A stretch of DNA of 64,000 nt from Candidatus Fluviicola riflensis (GTDB lineage Bacteria > Bacteroidota > Bacteroidia > Flavobacteriales_D > Crocinitomicaceae), in assembly GCA_002243285.1 (NCBI GenBank), contig CP022585.1, positions 4,390,641-4,454,640 of the forward strand, in the 5' to 3' direction. This document shows, piece after piece, positions 54,208 through 63,806 of this stretch (its first letter is position 1; every line of letters begins with the position of its first letter). A program made the translations under genes and the position numbers. The notes under the pieces are model-generated. The model did no database searches. It was not told where the DNA came from and saw nothing but the letters and a program-made list of their open reading frames with translations.

Positions 54208-55125
54208 TCACGAATTCAACCTCTTGGCTTCCTTTGCCGCCTGCCGGCTTCGCGCAATCGCTTTATACACCGCATTGGCAATCACAACCGCAATGATCAT
54301 GGCCGAACCGATATAAAAATCGTTGTTCAGCAAATCATTTTCTCCTAAAATGGGGATCGCCAGCAAAATGGTATATACCGGTTCCAGGTTAATGCTCAGC
54401 GCCACCGTAAATGCCCCGAGTCGTTTCATTATTTCGATGGTAGCCAGAAACGCAAACGACGTACACATGATCCCCAAAAACAACAGCCAGCTAAAATCGC
54501 TTCCGGTCATTTTAAACAGGTTTCCGTTCAACATGCCCTGACTAGCCAGCACAATGGTCATAAAGACCAAACCAATCGCCATTTCGTGCAGCGTGATGCT
54601 CGAAGCGGGAACTTCCTCAGCCAGTTTGGCGTTGAATACCGAAAACAGTGCAGCGCACAAGGCAGAAAACAATCCAATAATGAGCGCCAGATTTTGTTTC
54701 GCGTCAAACGAATCGGAAACGAAATAAATCCCAAAAATCACCAGGCAGCCAAACAAGCATTCCACCCACGAAAAACGCTTTTTCAAAATAAGCGGCTCCA
54801 GCCAGGTTACATGAAGCGTTGTGGTCGATAAGCACAAAATTCCCAGCGATGCCGTGGACAATTGAATAGATGTATAAAACGTGATCCAATGTGTTGCCAC
54901 GATCATTCCCACACCGAGCGTTTTGAGCATCAGTTTGCGATTGGGAATTCGCATGGGCATTTTCAAAAAGTACAATCCGATCAACAGTGAAACCAGGGCA
55001 ATCAGGATGCGGTGCCAAACAATGTAAAGCGCATCGATGTGAATTAGCTTCCCTAAGATTCCCGTAAATCCCCACATGAAAATGATCACGTGAAGCAACA
55101 GATAATATTGGATTTTTTGGAACAT
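54208..55125 (-). CDS. EamA/DMT-superfamily transporter
   Basis: The 305-residue protein has ten predicted membrane segments in two EamA repeats (HVIIFMWGFTGILGKLI at the start; LALIIGLFSALCAALFSVFNAKLAE at the second repeat), ending in a short basic tail. Substrate unknown; relatives export amino acids or metabolites. The ATG at 55125 lies four bases after a perfect -7 box. It is divergent from fbp. Confidence 0.88.
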   Translation of the reverse strand: MFQKIQYYLLLHVIIFMWGFTGILGKLIHIDALYIVWHRILIALVSLLIGLYFLKMPMRIPNRKLMLKTLGVGMIVATHWITFYTSIQLSTASLGILCLSTTTLHVTWLEPLILKKRFSWVECLFGCLVIFGIYFVSDSFDAKQNLALIIGLFSALCAALFSVFNAKLAEEVPASSITLHEMAIGLVFMTIVLASQGMLNGNLFKMTGSDFSWLLFLGIMCTSFAFLATIEIMKRLGAFTVALSINLEPVYTILLAIPILGENDLLNNDFYIGSAMIIAVVIANAVYKAIARSRQAAKEAKRLNS

Positions 55126-55129
55126 GGTT

Positions 55130-55137
55130 CAAAAGTA
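55130..55137 (-). promoter_or_regulatory. -7 box of the EamA transporter gene, four bases from the ATG
   Basis: The minus strand reads TACTTTTG, AACC, ATG. Confidence 0.55.
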
Positions 55138-55192
55138 CGGTTTTGACGGGCAACCCTGTGGTTTATAACCCTTGAAAATTAGCTTTTTTGCG

Positions 55193-55200
55193 TACTTTTG
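55193..55200 (+). promoter_or_regulatory. -7 box of fbp
   Basis: TACTTTTG, a full match, lies 15 bases before the ATG at 55216. Confidence 0.55.
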
Positions 55201-55215
55201 CTAAAATTTTTCGGC

Positions 55216-56235
55216 ATGTCACATATCACCACATTGAATGAATTTATCATGGACCGCCAAGCTGATTTTCCGGGAGCATCCGGCGAATTGTCACGCATTC
55301 TCAATGATATTGCAGTCGCTTCTAAAATTGTAAGCCGCGATGTGCGTCGTGCCGGTTTGGTAGATGACATTTTGGGCGCGCAGGGCGAAACCAATATTCA
55401 GGGTGAAGAGCAGCAAAAGCTCGATGTAGTGGCTGATCGTCAGTTTATCCGTGTGTTTGAATCGGGTGGTGAAATTTGCGGAATCGCTTCTGAAGAAAAC
55501 GACGATTACCTGGCATTTACCAACGAAACTGCTAAAAAAGGAAAATACGTAGTATTATTCGATCCGCTCGACGGGTCATCCAACATTGATGTAAATGTTT
55601 CCATCGGAACGATTTTCTCAGTTTACAAACGCAAATCAGAGCGCGGAACGTTAGCTACGCTGGAAGATATGCTTCAACCCGGAACGGATCAGATCGCCGC
55701 CGGATACGTGCTATATGGTTCGTCTACAATGCTGGTTTACACCACTGGAAAAGGCGTGAACGGATTTACACTTGATCCGTCGATCGGTGAATTCTGTCTT
55801 TCACACCCCAACATGCGTACGCCTGAAACCGGGCGTTTATATGCCATGAACGAAGGAAATATCGATGAGTGTGAACAAGGCGTGCGCGATTATATCCGTT
55901 TCTGCCAGCAGGTTCATCCGGATACGAATAAACCTTATTCGGGCCGCTATATTGGTTCATTGGTCGCTGATTTTCATCGCAATCTCATCAAAGGCGGAAT
56001 CTATATTTACCCGGCTACAAACCAATCTCCGGAAGGAAAATTGCGTTTATTATACGAATGCAATCCGCTGGCAATGATCGCGGAACAAGCTGGAGGACTG
56101 GCAACTGCCGGCACAAAACGTGTGCTGGAGATCAAGCCCGAACGTTTGCACCAGCGCGTACCGTTTTTCGTAGGTTCAAAACAAATGATGGAAAAAGCCA
56201 TTGCGTGTTTGGAAGCCGCGAAAAGTGTGGTGTGA
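55216..56235 (+). CDS. fbp: Fructose-1,6-bisphosphatase, class I
   Basis: The 339-residue protein has the class I metal/phosphate motif [24 protein letters not shown], an acidic EENDDY site, and the C-terminal [21 protein letters not shown]. It removes the 1-phosphate from fructose-1,6-bisphosphate in gluconeogenesis. The ATG at 55216 fits the promoter box; an upstream in-frame start would begin at the box itself. A small gene of unknown function follows six bases later. Confidence 0.95.
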   Translation: MSHITTLNEFIMDRQADFPGASGELSRILNDIAVASKIVSRDVRRAGLVDDILGAQGETNIQGEEQQKLDVVADRQFIRVFESGGEICGIASEENDDYLAFTNETAKKGKYVVLFDPLDGSSNIDVNVSIGTIFSVYKRKSERGTLATLEDMLQPGTDQIAAGYVLYGSSTMLVYTTGKGVNGFTLDPSIGEFCLSHPNMRTPETGRLYAMNEGNIDECEQGVRDYIRFCQQVHPDTNKPYSGRYIGSLVADFHRNLIKGGIYIYPATNQSPEGKLRLLYECNPLAMIAEQAGGLATAGTKRVLEIKPERLHQRVPFFVGSKQMMEKAIACLEAAKSVV

Positions 56236-56241
56236 GTTGCG

Positions 56242-56703
56242 ATGAAACGCGTTAAATTCAAAGGTTGGTTTTCCTATCAGGATTCGAACTTCGTCGGTGG
56301 CGAACGCATTGTTTATTTTCACATGGATGTCATTGACAACAAAGGTAATTTTGAAGGAACCGCAACCGATGATGAAACGCGTGAAGCTTTCAAAGACGAA
56401 GTAATTACTGTGAAAGGATTCTTTGACGATGGAATCATCAGCTTCTTAAAAAACTATCCTAACAATTATACAGGAACCAACCATTACCAGGTTGAAGTTG
56501 ATCATTCCCGAAAGAACCATGTAGTAGAATATATGGGAACATGGGATGATATGGAGCATAAATTTGTTGGAACTTATGCCGTCCTTAACAACAAGCATGA
56601 GCTTGATGATACAAGGGGAGTTTTCAACGAATTGTATTATGAAGGTTATTGGGAAATGATTCCGGAAGAAGTGACTTCAGCCGACTTCAAAAACCCAACT
56701 TAA
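56242..56703 (+). CDS. Uncharacterised small protein downstream of fbp
   Basis: The 153-residue protein (MKRVKFKGWFSYQDSNFVGGERIVYFHMDV...) is rich in beta-type alternation and aromatic residues (VEYMGTWDDMEHKFVGTYAVL, LYYEGYWEMIPEE), has no signal peptide or membrane segment, and was not recognised. It starts six bases after the fbp stop with no promoter box, so it is co-transcribed with fbp. The resemblance to lipocalin-like beta-barrels is only a guess. Confidence 0.7.
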   Translation: MKRVKFKGWFSYQDSNFVGGERIVYFHMDVIDNKGNFEGTATDDETREAFKDEVITVKGFFDDGIISFLKNYPNNYTGTNHYQVEVDHSRKNHVVEYMGTWDDMEHKFVGTYAVLNNKHELDDTRGVFNELYYEGYWEMIPEEVTSADFKNPT

Positions 56704-56741
56704 GATTTCAGATTGTAGCCTCAAGTTTAGAAGGATATCCC

Positions 56742-56766
56742 CCTTTTCAATTTTACATTTTCAATT
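56742..56766. repeat. Dispersed TTTTCAATT-type simple repeat, copy 2
   Basis: These 25 bases match the inverted copy at 510-534 with one difference. They lie just before the mfd promoter. Confidence 0.35.
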
Positions 56767-56784
56767 GGTAATTCAAAATAGCTC

Positions 56785-56792
56785 TATCTTTG
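56785..56792 (+). promoter_or_regulatory. -7 box of mfd
   Basis: TATCTTTG, a full match, 44 bases before the ATG at 56837. In-frame starts upstream of it are therefore excluded. Confidence 0.55.
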
Positions 56793-56836
56793 CACTTCCA
56801 AACAAAAGCGCCCTTTTTTTCGATACACAATCCCCA

Positions 56837-59800
56837 ATGGAACAAACACAATTCAAAGCACTTTTCAAACGACTTTCCGGAATCGATCAAACCGCTAATG
56901 CCTTGCAGGAAGCTGAAGTACGCATTCATTGGAAAGGTTTGGTAGGCTCGTCGAAATCGATGGCTGCAGCTGCCGTGGCCGAACAAGTGCCCGGACATCA
57001 TGTGTTTGTATTGCAGGACAAAGAAACAGCGGCGTATTTTCTAAACGATTTGGAACAGTTGTACCCGGGTGAAAGCCAGGTGTTGTTTTATCCGGCTTCG
57101 TATCGCGCTCCCTACCAACTCGAAGAAACCGATAATGCCAATGTAGTGGCGCGCGCCGAAGTGTTGGAGAAAATCAACAACGGCCGCAATTGCTGGGTAA
57201 TTACTTATCCGCAAGCGTTATTTGAACGCGTTCCGACCCAAAAACGACTCGCTGAAAACACGATGCGGGTAGAACGCAACAAAAAATATTCCATCGATTT
57301 TTTCAACGAATTGCTCATGGAATATGGTTTCGAGCGCGTTGATTTTGTGTACGAGCCCGGACAGTTTTCCATTCGTGGCGGAATCGTGGATATTTTCTCA
57401 TTTTCCAACGATCATCCCTTCCGGGTCGAATTTTTTGGCGATGAGGTCGATTCCATTCGAACGTTTGATCCCGTTTCGCAGTTGTCGGTTAGTACCCACA
57501 CGCATTTTTCCATTGTCCCGAATGTGCAGAAACAATTGGTGCTCAACGGCAATGGAACGTTTCTGGAATTCATCGGAAAGCATACTACAATGTGGCTTGC
57601 TTCGCACGAAATGGTGGAAAAAGCCCTGGAGAAAGATTACGAAAAAGCAGTTGCGACCTACGATAAACTCAACAAAGATACCGTTCGGCATAGTTTACCC
57701 GGCGAGTTATACATGCATCCCACCGATTGGAAAACACAACTGAAACAGTGTTCCACCATTGAGTTTGGCCCCGATTATCATTTCAAGGCAACCAGCGTTA
57801 TTTCGTTCCAGATTCAACCGCAACCGGCTTTTAATAAGGACTTTGAACTGCTGAAAACAGATCTTATTCAGCGTAAAAACCAGGGAGCGACCAACCTCAT
57901 TTTTTCCAATCAACCCAAGCAGATTGAGCGCTTGTACCAGATTTTCGAAGACATTGGCGGCGACGTGGAATTTGTGCCGATGAACATTGCGTTGCACGAA
58001 GGATTTATCGCTCCCGAACTGAAACTGGTGTGTTATACTGATCACCAGATCTTCGAACGTTATCACCGTTTCAAACTCAAAGAAGGATTCCGTCAGGCCA
58101 AACAAGCGCTGACGCTCAAAGAATTATACAACCTGCAAAAAGGAGATTATGTCACGCACATCGATCACGGTGTGGGACAATTTTCGGGTTTGCAGACCAT
58201 TGACGTCAACGGAAAACAGCAGGAAGCCATTCGTTTGGTTTACCGCGACGGCGATGTGTTGTATGTGAGTATTCACTCGCTGCACCGCATTTCCAAGTTT
58301 ACCGGAAAAGAAGGTTCCGCACCCAAAATGAACAAACTAGGCACGCAAGCCTGGGCAACGCTGAAACAAAAAACGAAGAAAAAAATCAAGGAACTGGCCT
58401 TCGATTTGATTCAATTGTACGCCAAACGTCGCAGTCAGCCGGGTTACGCGTTTTTACCCGATACCTATTTGCAAAACGAGTTGGAGGCGTCGTTTATGTA
58501 CGAAGATACGCCTGACCAGCTCAAAGCCACGCAAGCCATCAAGGAAGACATGGAAAAACCCATTCCGATGGACAGGCTTATCTGCGGAGATGTTGGTTTC
58601 GGGAAAACCGAAGTTGCCATTCGTGCCGCGTTTAAAGCTGTAGCCGATAGCAAGCAGGTTGCAGTATTGGTTCCGACAACGATTTTGTGTCACCAGCACG
58701 CGCGTTCATTCGCCGAGCGCCTCAAACAATTTCCATGTACGGTTGATTATGTAAACCGTTTTAAATCAGCCAAGGAAATTACCGAAACGCTCAAACGTCT
58801 TGAAAAAGGCCAGATCGATATTTTGATCGGAACCCATAAAATTGTGGGCGAACGCGTCAAGTTCAAAGATCTTGGACTCATTATTATTGACGAAGAACAA
58901 AAATTCGGAGTCGCGGTAAAAGACAAACTCAAAACGCTCAAAACAACCGTAGATACACTCACGCTTACCGCCACACCGATTCCAAGAACGTTGCAGTTTT
59001 CATTGATGGGAGCGCGTGATTTAAGTGTCATCAATACGCCGCCGCCAAACAGGCAGCCGGTTTTGACGGAAGTTGTTCAATTCAACGAAGAAATCATCCG
59101 TGATGCGATTGCGTATGAAGTCAGCCGCGGCGGACAGGTTTATTTTGTGAATAACCGCTTGTCGAATATCAAAGAAGTTGCGGGAATGATCTCGCGTTTG
59201 TGTCCGGGTGTTCGTGTGGGAATCGGTCACGGACAAATGGACGGAAAGCAACTCGAAAAGATCATGATGGATTTCATCAACGGTGAATATGATGTGCTTT
59301 TAGCCACCACAATCATCGAATCGGGAATTGATATTTCAAACGCCAATACCATTCTCATCAATGACGCACACAACTTCGGATTGAGTGATTTGCACCAGTT
59401 GCGCGGCCGCGTGGGACGTTCCAACAAAAAGGGATTTTGTTACCTCATTGCACCGTCGTTTAGTTTGCTTACTTCCGAAGCACGCAAACGGTTGGAAGCG
59501 TTGGTACAGTTTTCCGATCTTGGTTCGGGCTTCAATATTGCGATGAAAGATCTCGACATTCGTGGAGCCGGAAATCTTCTGGGTGGTGAACAAAGTGGTT
59601 TCATTTCCGAAATCGGGTTCGAGATGTACCAGAAAATTCTCAACGAAGCCATCGAGGAATTGCGCGAAGAAGAATTCAAGGATTTGTTCGAAGAACGCAC
59701 CACCGATCAGCTGACTTCTTATGTCCGTGATTGTGTGCTGGAAACCGATTTCGAATTACGGATTCCGGAAGATTATATCAACAACGTGGCCGAACGTTTG

Positions 59801-60181
59801 AGCATTTACCAGGAATTGGATGGTTTGTCTACCACCGAAGAACTGGAGCAGCACAAACAACAACTCATCGACCGTTTCGGCCCGATGCCGCGTTTGGTGA
59901 AAGAATTGTTCCATTCCTTTGAAATGCGTTGGCTGGCACAGGAAATCGGCTTCGAGCGTTTGGTGATTAAATCAGGAACGATGATCGGATATTTCGTCGC
60001 CAATTCACAATCGAAATACTACGATTCACCGCAATTCACACAAGTACTCAAATACGTACAGCAACAACCCAAAGATTGTAAACTCAGCGAGAAAAATGAT
60101 CGTTTAAGGATGCTCTACAGCAACATCATGAGCATGGACCACGCTTTTGAGCGGCTGAAGGAGATTGTGAATTTTAGCTGA
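56837..60181 (+). CDS. mfd: Transcription-repair coupling factor Mfd
   Basis: The 1114-residue protein has the UvrB-like N-terminal part (EQTQFKALFKRLSG ... ALFERVPTQKRLAENT), the CarD-like RNA polymerase interaction domain (LQKGDYVTHIDHGVGQFSGLQ), a RecG-type translocase with Walker A ICGDVGFGKTEVA, IIIDEEQKFGV and TATPIPRTLQFSLMGARDLSV, and a TRCF C-terminal domain. It removes stalled RNA polymerase at lesions and recruits UvrA. Full length for the family. Its last eight bases overlap the end of the convergent gene. Confidence 0.97.
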   Translation: MEQTQFKALFKRLSGIDQTANALQEAEVRIHWKGLVGSSKSMAAAAVAEQVPGHHVFVLQDKETAAYFLNDLEQLYPGESQVLFYPASYRAPYQLEETDNANVVARAEVLEKINNGRNCWVITYPQALFERVPTQKRLAENTMRVERNKKYSIDFFNELLMEYGFERVDFVYEPGQFSIRGGIVDIFSFSNDHPFRVEFFGDEVDSIRTFDPVSQLSVSTHTHFSIVPNVQKQLVLNGNGTFLEFIGKHTTMWLASHEMVEKALEKDYEKAVATYDKLNKDTVRHSLPGELYMHPTDWKTQLKQCSTIEFGPDYHFKATSVISFQIQPQPAFNKDFELLKTDLIQRKNQGATNLIFSNQPKQIERLYQIFEDIGGDVEFVPMNIALHEGFIAPELKLVCYTDHQIFERYHRFKLKEGFRQAKQALTLKELYNLQKGDYVTHIDHGVGQFSGLQTIDVNGKQQEAIRLVYRDGDVLYVSIHSLHRISKFTGKEGSAPKMNKLGTQAWATLKQKTKKKIKELAFDLIQLYAKRRSQPGYAFLPDTYLQNELEASFMYEDTPDQLKATQAIKEDMEKPIPMDRLICGDVGFGKTEVAIRAAFKAVADSKQVAVLVPTTILCHQHARSFAERLKQFPCTVDYVNRFKSAKEITETLKRLEKGQIDILIGTHKIVGERVKFKDLGLIIIDEEQKFGVAVKDKLKTLKTTVDTLTLTATPIPRTLQFSLMGARDLSVINTPPPNRQPVLTEVVQFNEEIIRDAIAYEVSRGGQVYFVNNRLSNIKEVAGMISRLCPGVRVGIGHGQMDGKQLEKIMMDFINGEYDVLLATTIIESGIDISNANTILINDAHNFGLSDLHQLRGRVGRSNKKGFCYLIAPSFSLLTSEARKRLEALVQFSDLGSGFNIAMKDLDIRGAGNLLGGEQSGFISEIGFEMYQKILNEAIEELREEEFKDLFEERTTDQLTSYVRDCVLETDFELRIPEDYINNVAERLSIYQELDGLSTTEELEQHKQQLIDRFGPMPRLVKELFHSFEMRWLAQEIGFERLVIKSGTMIGYFVANSQSKYYDSPQFTQVLKYVQQQPKDCKLSEKNDRLRMLYSNIMSMDHAFERLKEIVNFS

Positions 60182-60878
60182 CGCCAAATTTTGCTTCAAT
60201 TTTCTTTATTTTCTTTAGCACTTTTGGAATGCTCCAATTAGGTGGATAGGCAACTAATTCAAGTGTTTTCCCGGGTTCAATTTCAATCTTTTTTGAAAGA
60301 TGCTCCAACGTATATTCGTACCTATCATTCAGTAACGTTAAATACGTTTGCTCATCAATGATTTTGTACTTGTTATCCAGGAACAGAATGTTTTCATTTA
60401 AAATATCAACCAATTTTCCCATTTTCCACTGAGATATTTCGCGGTATAGATCTTGGTTGTAATGGAAGCTCTCAATTTGCCGGCCGTGGATCATTCCCTC
60501 CTTCTCATAACGAGACATTATCGTATCCCCTGCTTCGTTCCAACCAATGTTGATGCTATAAACACGTCCATTAGTGGAATCTACCCTGTGATAATCCCAT
60601 TTTAATTTACCATTCCGGAACCAACATTTGTAATCTAACTCACATCTATCCTTCACACAGGTTTCAGTTTCAATCACCATGGTATCTCCACCAGGAAAAA
60701 AACAAAGGCTCTTGTAACCGGCACCCTCCTCAATAAAAACTTTAGCAGTATCACCATTTTCGTAATACTCTACCTTATTAAAAGCTCCTCTGCCTAGGGC
60801 TACATTATCAGGATAATTTTGGGTTAGTCCAAAACCAGAAACCAAAAGCGCATAGAATAAAATAAGTCGGTTGATCAT
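60174..60878 (-). CDS. Secreted protein of unknown function, MORN-like
   Basis: The 234-residue protein has a signal peptide (MINRLILFYALLVSGFGLTQ) and a beta-rich body (KVEYYENGDTAKVFIEEGAGYKSLCFFPGGDTMVIETETC, CWFRNGKLKWDYHRVD) like other MORN/toxin-immunity-like proteins of Bacteroidota. Function unknown. A TAACTTTA box lies at 60899-60906. It is A/T-richer than most of the window, and marks the start of the A/T-rich right end. Overlaps the mfd end by eight bases. Confidence 0.7.
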   Translation of the reverse strand: MINRLILFYALLVSGFGLTQNYPDNVALGRGAFNKVEYYENGDTAKVFIEEGAGYKSLCFFPGGDTMVIETETCVKDRCELDYKCWFRNGKLKWDYHRVDSTNGRVYSINIGWNEAGDTIMSRYEKEGMIHGRQIESFHYNQDLYREISQWKMGKLVDILNENILFLDNKYKIIDEQTYLTLLNDRYEYTLEHLSKKIEIEPGKTLELVAYPPNWSIPKVLKKIKKIEAKFGVS

Positions 60879-61015
60879 CAGCTCAAACATTAGATTGATA
60901 AAGTTATGAAATCAGAAGGAAACTTCCCCTTCGTGATCCGACTTAGTGGTAGTCGGATTTACAATTTCTATAAAAACAAAAAAGGTTGCAACAAGATTGA
61001 GTGATTCCCGATTCG

Positions 61016-61023
61016 TAACTTTG
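61016..61023 (+). promoter_or_regulatory. -7 box of vsr, four bases from the ATG
   Basis: TAACTTTG, TAAA, ATG. Same short geometry as five other genes. Confidence 0.5.
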
Positions 61024-61027
61024 TAAA

Positions 61028-61450
61028 ATGGTAGATGTTCATTCGTCTGAAGTGAGGAGTTATAATATGAGCCGGATTCGTGGAAGAGACACAAAGCCTG
61101 AAATGTTAGTCCGTAGATTTTTATTTAGTCGAGGATTGCGCTATAAACTTCATGATAAATTGCTACCGGGAAAACCAGATCTTGTTTTTCCAAAATATAA
61201 AACGGTTGTGTTCGTACATGGATGTTTTTGGCATGGTCATAAAGGCTGTCGTTATTTTGTAATTCCAAAGACCAGAACAGAATGGTGGGTCGAAAAAATT
61301 GAAAAGAACCACGACAAGGATGTTGAAAATCGCAATAAGCTGAATAAATCAGGATGGAAAATTATTGTCGTTTGGGAATGTGAACTTAAGCAAGACTCAT
61401 TATCTCGCTTAGATGAGGTCCTACTGGAAATAACAGACGTTATGGAATAG
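61028..61450 (+). CDS. vsr: Very short patch repair endonuclease
   Basis: The 140-residue protein matches Vsr: MSRIRGRDTKPEMLVRRFLF, LLPGKPDLVFPKYKTVVFVHGCFWHGH with the catalytic Asp and His residues, and TRTEWWVEKIEKNHDKDVENRNKL. Vsr nicks DNA at T:G mismatches made by deamination of 5-methylcytosine, and is usually encoded beside a 5-methylcytosine DNA methyltransferase. No methyltransferase gene is visible here. It is convergent with the frameshifted MvaI/BcnI-type gene, seven bases apart. Confidence 0.93.
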   Translation: MVDVHSSEVRSYNMSRIRGRDTKPEMLVRRFLFSRGLRYKLHDKLLPGKPDLVFPKYKTVVFVHGCFWHGHKGCRYFVIPKTRTEWWVEKIEKNHDKDVENRNKLNKSGWKIIVVWECELKQDSLSRLDEVLLEITDVME

Positions 61451-61457
61451 TTTTTAA

Positions 61458-62785
61458 TTATGTTTTAACATCAACAATTTCATTTGCCTTGTATAAGTTT
61501 CGTAGATGCTCTGATTTAATACGAAACTGACTACGCTTCTTGATTTTGGGTTTCGTCGAAGCATTTTCCATTTTAATTCCCGGGTCATAATAGATGTTTC
61601 CCTTTGCCATTTGTTCAAGAAATAGCTCAAAATCTGTTCCTGATCCCAGAATGATTTTATTACCGTATTGGTACTGACGTTCTTCTGTTGTTTCTGAAAG
61701 TGATGGAACATAACAAGCTTGATTATGTTTTCTATTCCAATGCAAAAGCATTGAAGCAAAACTCCAAGATGCTGTTTCATTCCCATCAATGTCAACCAAT
61801 GAAATACTTCCATTGCTGTTTCTGATTCTTCCAGTTTCAATGTCAAAGCCGATTAACTGCATTTCGAGATTTGTCAATGAATGCCGAATACCTGTTTTAT
61901 GAACTCCACCAAAATTTATTCGATCTTCTCTACCCGTCCTATCAGTATAGCCATACCTTCTTAAAAATACTTCAGCTCCGTCACTTTTGTAAATCCCATG
62001 TGTTGGTTCGGGAGTCATTAATGTAATTACAGCTGAGTTGATTCTCTCAAAATTTGAAACCCCAAATTGCTTTACTTCCCAACCTAAAAAGTCAGGTTCC
62101 GAATAACCGTTTGGTGTAATTCCTAATTCAGCTTCAAGAGTATAACCACCGCAGTTAGGAGACTCACAAGGGAGAACTCTTCCACTACGATCAAGCCGCT
62201 TTGATTTTATCCAACCCAGTTCATGTATGCGAAGTAATTCACCAAGTAATTTTGCTCTATTATTTGCCACTTCCGGCAATTCTATAACCTTAAATACGCC
62301 GTGTTCTTGAATAGATACTATCTGATTAAACTCATTCGCTACTTCGGAGGTTGGGGAAGTAACATAGCCAAGCACAGTTCCATTTTTTGAGACTGAGAAA
62401 AACAAAAGTCGGTCTGAAAGCCTTTGTGTCATTAATGCCGAAGGAGAAGCCTTACAGCCTGCAAGAAAACCTGAAAATCTTACTTCGGGGTACTTTAGGT
62501 ATAGAATAAGCTGCGATTGGGGGGCTGGATAAATACTTCCTTCTTCTCCAATCCAAGCAAAGTTAATAGATGCTTTAAAACGTTCTTTTTTCCAGTCTCC
62601 TGCCTCTACTGTTTGGATAGATAATATCGGAAGGATGTTTAATATTTCAAAACTACTACCAAAATAAACCTGATTCTTTGAGTTATTGTTTGGTGAAAGT
62701 TTTCGACGTTATTTAAAGAGTCAAGCCATCCGCCATAAGTCCTCACTACGATGTACTTTGCTAAGGACTTTTCGTTTCTATCCAT
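61458..62785 (-). pseudogene. MvaI/BcnI-family restriction endonuclease gene, frameshifted
   Basis: The C-terminal 324 codons (61458-62432) read NCGGYTLEAELGI ... SEPDFLGWEVKQF, the D...ExK core of the MvaI/BcnI family, which cut CCWGG or CCSGG. Upstream the same frame stays open to 62708 without a start codon. A second frame starts at ATG 62785 (MDRNEKSLAKYIVVRTYGGWLDSLNNVE) and stops at 62639. One extra A in the four-A run at about 62702-62705 would join both into a protein of about 440 residues. So the gene carries a one-base deletion, unless this is a sequencing error or a programmed shift. An internal start giving the C-terminal part alone is possible. Confidence 0.75.
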
Positions 62786-62794
62786 AACGCATTT

Positions 62795-63568
62795 TCAATA
62801 CTTAAAACACATTTCATTGTGATACTTTAAAAACTCTATATCAGGAAAAAACCTTGATGGTAAAATAATATCTTGATTGTCAAGTTTCAGAAAGTAATCT
62901 TCAATAGATTTTGACTTTTTTTGCTTGAATAGAATTGGAGAGATTTTGATCTTAAAATCGGTTGTGATTGTTATCAAACCTGTTTCAAACGCTTTATCGT
63001 GGAGTGCATTAATTGCAATTCCATTTTGAGGGTTTAATCTATTTTTCTCATCGATACTCCAAGGTTTGATGTGTCCGGCGATTAAACATTCTGGCTGTTG
63101 TATTCCTGTTATACAGCAAGTATTATTGTAAGAAGCTAAAATAGATTTTCTAAAAAATGATTGATTTACTCTAATTTTTACAATTTGTTCTCTTGTCTCA
63201 CCTTTTTTTAGTAATTCAAATTCTGGAATATGATTTAGTTGTTCGATAGTTGTGTGTTCAAAATTTGCTCGTAATTTTTCACTTTCAAAAGGCAGTATAT
63301 CCCAATTGTTAAAAAACTCATTCCAAATTTCAGCATCTAATTTACTTGAGTTTGATGCACCCTTAATTCCTCTTGATTTTAAACTTGGGTCAAGACTAGC
63401 AAAATTCACAAGTTTGTAAGCAACAGAACTTGATGTTCTTCCAATAAGATTGGCAAGATGAATTACTTCTGGATTTAAGCGATGTAATCTACCAAAGGGT
63501 AATTTACAGTATAAATTTACTGCTAATATTAATTCTTCTCTTGTCCATAACTTTTGTCCTTCTTTCAT
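62795..63568 (-). CDS. HNH endonuclease (predicted restriction type)
   Basis: The 257-residue protein has an N-terminal helix-turn-helix-like region (WTREELILAVNLYCKLPFGRLHRLNPEVIHLANLIGRTSSSVAYKLVNFASLDP) and a C-terminal HNH nuclease: CCITGIQQPECLIAGHIKPWSIDEKNRLNPQNGIAINALHDKAFETGL with the His, Asn and His metal set. It resembles predicted restriction endonucleases of the COG3440 type. It overlaps by four bases (ATGA) a tiny zinc-ribbon gene upstream and lies nine bases before the MvaI/BcnI-type gene, suggesting one operon. DNA here is about 27% GC by hand count. Confidence 0.88.
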   Translation of the reverse strand: MKEGQKLWTREELILAVNLYCKLPFGRLHRLNPEVIHLANLIGRTSSSVAYKLVNFASLDPSLKSRGIKGASNSSKLDAEIWNEFFNNWDILPFESEKLRANFEHTTIEQLNHIPEFELLKKGETREQIVKIRVNQSFFRKSILASYNNTCCITGIQQPECLIAGHIKPWSIDEKNRLNPQNGIAINALHDKAFETGLITITTDFKIKISPILFKQKKSKSIEDYFLKLDNQDIILPSRFFPDIEFLKYHNEMCFKY

Positions 63569-63735
63569 ATTTCATCTTCGCTGCAAAATTCTAAAATGAA
63601 CTGAAAATTGCAATCTTGAGAAAGACATTTATGCTGTTGAGAAGTATCAAATTCATTTACAATTTCTGTCCTATTACCACATTTCGGGCAACTTGTCGGC
63701 TGGTCTGAACTCAAAAATATCTCTAAATCTTTCAT
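63565..63735 (-). CDS. 56-residue zinc-ribbon protein coupled to the HNH gene
   Basis: This small frame, MKDLEIFLSSDQPTSCPKC..., carries CPKC then, 21 residues later, C....C (KCLSQDC), the layout of a zinc ribbon, and ends with an acidic tail. Its stop TGA overlaps the HNH start by four bases (ATGA), typical of coupled genes, which supports it being real. Function unknown; it could be a partner that guides the HNH enzyme or a regulator. Confidence 0.6.
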   Translation of the reverse strand: MKDLEIFLSSDQPTSCPKCGNRTEIVNEFDTSQQHKCLSQDCNFQFILEFCSEDEI

Positions 63736-63806
63736 TATACAACTTGTTTTATGTCGGAATATTTTTTGCTCATTTGGATTGTAAGGTCGGAAAAAATGAT
63801 GGTTAA

